From Cytophagaceae bacterium UBA6715 (GTDB lineage: Bacteria > Bacteroidota > Bacteroidia > Cytophagales > Spirosomataceae), in the NCBI GenBank assembly GCA_002454335.1, contig DKIP01000039.1, forward strand, positions 48,394-57,900: a DNA stretch of 9,507 nucleotides, given 5' to 3'. Of the stretch, positions 6,989-9,507 are shown piece after piece. The notes beneath the pieces are model-generated. The model was not told the origin of the DNA, did not search any database, and worked only from the letters and a program-made list of their open reading frames with translations. Made by a program: the position numbers and the translations under genes. The first letter of the stretch is position 1. Each line of letters starts with the position of its first letter.

Positions 6989-8554
6989 ATGGAAATCAAT
7001 CAATGGGTAAACTCAGCTTGGTTCTGGGTCGGAATTGTTTTAATAGCCGTTATCATCCGTGACGTATTCGTTCAAAAGAGTCACACCATCACACATAACT
7101 TTCCTATTGTTGGACATATCCGCTACTGGCTCGAGCAAATAGGTCCTGAGTTGCGACAATATATCGTTGCCAATAACCGGGAAGAATTACCTTTCAACCG
7201 ACAGGAACGTTCTTGGATTTATGCATCATCCAAAAACGAGAATAACTTACAAGGTTTTGGAACCGACCAAGACTTTAATTCACCCGGTTATATCTTCATC
7301 AAGAATGCCATGATGGGTTATAATCCTCCGGCAGATCATCCAAGCAAGAAAAACCCAGGCGTTTTGCCTGCAACCAAGGTAATCGGGCAGTACCATAACC
7401 GTAAAAGGCCTTTTCGCCCTTATTCCGTTGTCAACATTTCGGGAATGAGCTATGGTTCCCTTTCAGCCAAAGCCGTTGAAGCATTAAACAAAGGAGCCCA
7501 ATTAGCTGGCTGCTACCACAATACGGGTGAAGGATCCTTATCTCCATATCACCAGTTTGGGGCAGATGTTGTATTGAATATAGGAACAGCCTATTTTGGC
7601 GTAAGAGAATTAGATGGAACCTTTTCAATGGCAAAATTGAAGCAAAAAGTAGCAGAGAACCCTCAGCTTCGCGCCATCGAATTAAAATTGTCTCAAGGAG
7701 CTAAACCTGGTAAAGGAGGTATGTTGCCTGCCTCGAAAATCAACCAAGAAATTGCAGATATTCGTCATATTCCCATGGGCAAAGATGCTATCTCACCTGC
7801 ATTTCATGCGCAATTCAGCAATGTCCCAGAAATGGTCGATTTCATAGAATCCATGGCCCATGAAACAGGCTTGCCCGTAGGAGTAAAATCTGCCATTGGA
7901 AAATTAGAACAATGGGAAGAACTAGCCGCCTACATGGCTAAAACAGGTAAAGGCCCTGATTTCATCACAATTGATGGTGGCGAAGGAGGAACAGGCGCAG
8001 CACCTCATGCCTTTGCAGATCACGTATCTATGCCTTTTACGTTTGCGTTTGCTAAAGTTTACCAGATATTCCAACGGCATGATTTGACCGACAAGATCTA
8101 TTTCATTGCTTCCGGAAAATTAGGTTTCCCTGAAAAAGCCTTGTTGGCATTCGCCATGGGCGCCGATTCCATCAATATCGCCCGCGAAGCTATGATGTCC
8201 ATCGGTTGTATTCAAGCACAAAAATGCCATACCAATCATTGTCCTACAGGAATTGCAACATCCAATAAATGGTTACAAGCCGGTATCGACATCACACTAA
8301 AAAGTGAGCGCTATTACCGTTATCATTACACCTTAGTAAAAGAAATAGCTGAAATCACACATGCGTGTGGCTATGAACATCCTTGCCAAATGACTATGGA
8401 TGACATCGAACTTTCGATGGGCGACAACAACCGAACAATGACCTTATCCAAAGCTTATGGATATCATAAAACTCCAATTACTTATGATAATTTCAACGAA
8501 TTACTCGCCTGCCCGCATTTGGGAGGAGCAAATGCAAGAAATCGTTTGGCCTGA
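6989..8554 (+). CDS. FMN-binding glutamate synthase family protein, membrane-anchored (GltB central-domain homologue)
   Basis: A 521-residue protein matching only the FMN/Fe-S synthase domain of glutamate synthase (PF01645). Seen here: a single N-terminal membrane helix (about residues 10-28), then a stretch without clear motif, then ISGMSYGSLSAKAVEAL (150-166), the conserved QGAKPGKGG (236-244), the flavin-phosphate loop GGEGGTGAAP (330-339), and Cys407, Cys413 and Cys418 spaced C-x5-C-x4-C as in the 3Fe-4S site of GOGAT, followed by PTGIAT. The N-terminal glutaminase domain and C-terminal GxGxG domain of true GltB are absent, and no gltD-like partner is next to it. Such stand-alone proteins are widespread but their reaction is not established; an FMN-dependent oxidoreductase or ammonia-transferring reaction is an inference. 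It is divergent from the dehydrogenase operon, with 74 bp between starts, and has no Shine-Dalgarno. Confidence 0.9.
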   Translation: MEINQWVNSAWFWVGIVLIAVIIRDVFVQKSHTITHNFPIVGHIRYWLEQIGPELRQYIVANNREELPFNRQERSWIYASSKNENNLQGFGTDQDFNSPGYIFIKNAMMGYNPPADHPSKKNPGVLPATKVIGQYHNRKRPFRPYSVVNISGMSYGSLSAKAVEALNKGAQLAGCYHNTGEGSLSPYHQFGADVVLNIGTAYFGVRELDGTFSMAKLKQKVAENPQLRAIELKLSQGAKPGKGGMLPASKINQEIADIRHIPMGKDAISPAFHAQFSNVPEMVDFIESMAHETGLPVGVKSAIGKLEQWEELAAYMAKTGKGPDFITIDGGEGGTGAAPHAFADHVSMPFTFAFAKVYQIFQRHDLTDKIYFIASGKLGFPEKALLAFAMGADSINIAREAMMSIGCIQAQKCHTNHCPTGIATSNKWLQAGIDITLKSERYYRYHYTLVKEIAEITHACGYEHPCQMTMDDIELSMGDNNRTMTLSKAYGYHKTPITYDNFNELLACPHLGGANARNRLA

Positions 8555-8569
8555 TAGACCTGTGGATTG

Positions 8570-8587
8570 AAGATAAACGATTATCTT
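8570..8587. repeat. Perfect 7-bp inverted repeat overlapping the ABC-F promoter
   Basis: AAGATAA (8570-8576) and TTATCTT (8581-8587) are exact reverse complements separated by the 4-nt loop ACGA. The right arm overlaps the first six bases of the -7 element TATCTTTG. It could be an operator or part of a weak AT-rich hairpin behind the GOGAT-like gene. It is a poor candidate for an intrinsic terminator because the stem has only one G-C pair and no U-tract beyond three T. Confidence 0.45.
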
Positions 8588-8589
8588 TG
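8582..8589 (+). promoter_or_regulatory. Predicted -7 element (TATCTTTG) of the ABC-F gene
   Basis: An exact TAnnTTTG match ending only 5 nt before the ATG at 8595. Since transcription in Bacteroidota starts some 5-7 nt after this element, the transcript would begin at or within a base or two of the start codon, that is, leaderless. No clear TTG/TTTG is found at -33. The element sits in the 40-bp gap behind the GOGAT-like gene, so the ABC-F gene may have its own promoter rather than rely on read-through. Confidence 0.55.
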
Positions 8590-8594
8590 CACCC

Positions 8595-9507
8595 ATGTTA
8601 TCAATATCCAATCTAAATTTCTATTTCGGTAGTCGGGCCCTATACGAAGGAGCCAATCTTCACATCAAACCTAAAGCGAAAATTGGCCTCATTGGGGCGA
8701 ATGGTACAGGTAAATCGACCTTGCTTCGCTTAATTTCAGGTGAATACACGCCAGATGGTGGAAATATCTCAAAGTCGGGCGATTGTACCATCGGATTTTT
8801 AAATCAAGATCTACTCTCCTATCAAACGGATGATAGTATTTTGGAGGTAGCGATGCAGGCGTTTGGCCGCCAACTAGAACTTCAGAAGGAGATTGACCAA
8901 GTCTTACATAAGATGGAAACAAATTATGAGGACAAGGATGTTGATTTACTTGCCAAATTACAAGAGGAATTCGAGCGTTTAGATGGATATACCATTCAAT
9001 CCAAAACCGAAGAAATTCTGGAAGGATTGGGTTTCAACACAGATGATTTAAATCGGCCGTTGCGTTTATTCTCTGGAGGATGGCGTATGCGTGTGATGTT
9101 GGCCAAATTACTTTTACAAAAACCTTCTCTTTTATTGCTTGATGAGCCGACCAACCACTTGGACTTACCGTCAATTGAATGGGTAGAGAATTACATACAT
9201 GACTACGAAGGTGCGATTGTGGTCGTTTCCCACGACCGATACTTCTTAGATCGTACAATTGATCATATTGCCGAGGTTTCCGGTGCGAAAATCACTTTAT
9301 ATCCTGGTAACTATTCGTATTACACGGAGGAAAAATCCTTACGTAACGAAATTCAAAAGGGAGCTTTTGAAAACCAACAAGCTCAAATTCGTCAAACGGA
9401 GCGATTTATCGAGCGATTTAAAGCAAAAGCTTCCAAATCACGTCAAGTACAGTCACGTGTGAAGGCATTGGAAAAGATTGATATAATTGATGATGTCATC
9501 GATGAGA
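8595..9507 (+). CDS. ABC-F family ATP-binding cassette protein, N-terminal part (cut by window edge)
   Basis: A soluble ABC-F ATPase; the family acts on ribosomes (translation factors such as EttA, Uup, YheS and antibiotic-resistance proteins) rather than in transport. 304 complete codons are present of a protein usually 520-650 residues long. The first cassette is complete: Walker A GANGTGKST (34-42), a charged helical arm region (about 85-150), signature FSGGWRMR (159-166), Walker B with DEPTNHLD (183-190), and the switch histidine in SHDR (His213). The charged P-site tRNA-interaction linker begins at about residue 250 and the frame is open to the edge. The LSGGW-type signature and NHLD are typical of the family. 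The second cassette and C-terminal domain are outside, so the subfamily (Uup-, YheS- or YdiF-like) cannot be settled. The start is the first ATG after the promoter and gives the standard N-terminus MLSISNLN. Confidence 0.93.
   Translation, partial: MLSISNLNFYFGSRALYEGANLHIKPKAKIGLIGANGTGKSTLLRLISGEYTPDGGNISKSGDCTIGFLNQDLLSYQTDDSILEVAMQAFGRQLELQKEIDQVLHKMETNYEDKDVDLLAKLQEEFERLDGYTIQSKTEEILEGLGFNTDDLNRPLRLFSGGWRMRVMLAKLLLQKPSLLLLDEPTNHLDLPSIEWVENYIHDYEGAIVVVSHDRYFLDRTIDHIAEVSGAKITLYPGNYSYYTEEKSLRNEIQKGAFENQQAQIRQTERFIERFKAKASKSRQVQSRVKALEKIDIIDDVIDE

Noticed and set aside
7431..7634. Minus-strand 67-residue open frame inside the GOGAT-like gene
   Set aside because: It is a shadow of the conserved coding frame on the other strand, with no recognisable domain.
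8555..8594. Intrinsic terminator behind the GOGAT-like gene
   Set aside because: The only inverted repeat has an AT-rich 7-bp stem followed by a single extra T and then GCACCC, not a U-tract.
8689..9258. Two minus-strand open frames (8689-8922 and 9034-9258) inside the ABC-F gene
   Set aside because: Both are antisense to the clear Walker A, signature and Walker B blocks of the ABC-F protein.
9259..9462. Plus-strand 67-residue open frame in another frame of the ABC-F gene
   Set aside because: The ABC-F frame continues unbroken through this region into its tRNA-interaction linker; the alternative frame has no domain.

Overview
This is a gene-dense chromosomal window that looks like housekeeping sequence from a member of the Bacteroidota, probably of the Cytophagales/Spirosomaceae type. 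The assignment is inferred from three things: the mix of genes (a Bacteroidota-type WbqC-like protein, an HX4E lipid A-type acyltransferase, an orphan GOGAT-domain protein), the near absence of Shine-Dalgarno sequences before the starts, and matches to the Bacteroidota -7 promoter consensus TAnnTTTG upstream of several genes. The genus is not certain. I see no mobile element, CRISPR array, tRNA/rRNA gene or prophage, and no gene-free stretch over 100 bases.

Layout. On the left, on the minus strand, lie the N-terminal half of clpC (cut by the window edge) and, 39 bp upstream of it, a WbqC-family gene. A 63-bp divergent promoter region separates these from a plus-strand LpxL/HtrB-type acyltransferase. 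That gene runs directly into the end of a five-gene minus-strand operon; the two stop codons abut. In transcription order the operon is: Ldh-family 2-hydroxyacid dehydrogenase, mltG (endolytic murein transglycosylase), a YbgC/FadM-like hotdog thioesterase, a YihY/BrkB membrane protein, and a YciO/Sua5/YrdC-family protein. Gaps inside it are 2 nt, 1 nt, a 4-nt ATGA overlap, and 1 nt. A 74-bp divergent region then leads to a plus-strand membrane-anchored glutamate-synthase-like FMN/Fe-S protein. After 40 bp comes the first part of an ABC-F ATPase gene, cut by the right edge, whose transcript is probably leaderless.

How the genes fit together. Several products concern the cell envelope: the acyltransferase (lipid A or another acyl lipid), MltG (glycan strand release), the YihY/BrkB membrane protein, and perhaps WbqC and the thioesterase. 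Others concern protein synthesis and quality control: ClpC, ABC-F and the YciO-like protein. The dehydrogenase and the GOGAT-like protein are metabolic. Nothing here makes a convincing case for an undescribed system. The points most worth a second look are the GOGAT-like protein with no amidotransferase domain, the altered active-site motif of the YciO-like protein, the inverted repeat over the ABC-F promoter, and the start-site correction for the dehydrogenase.
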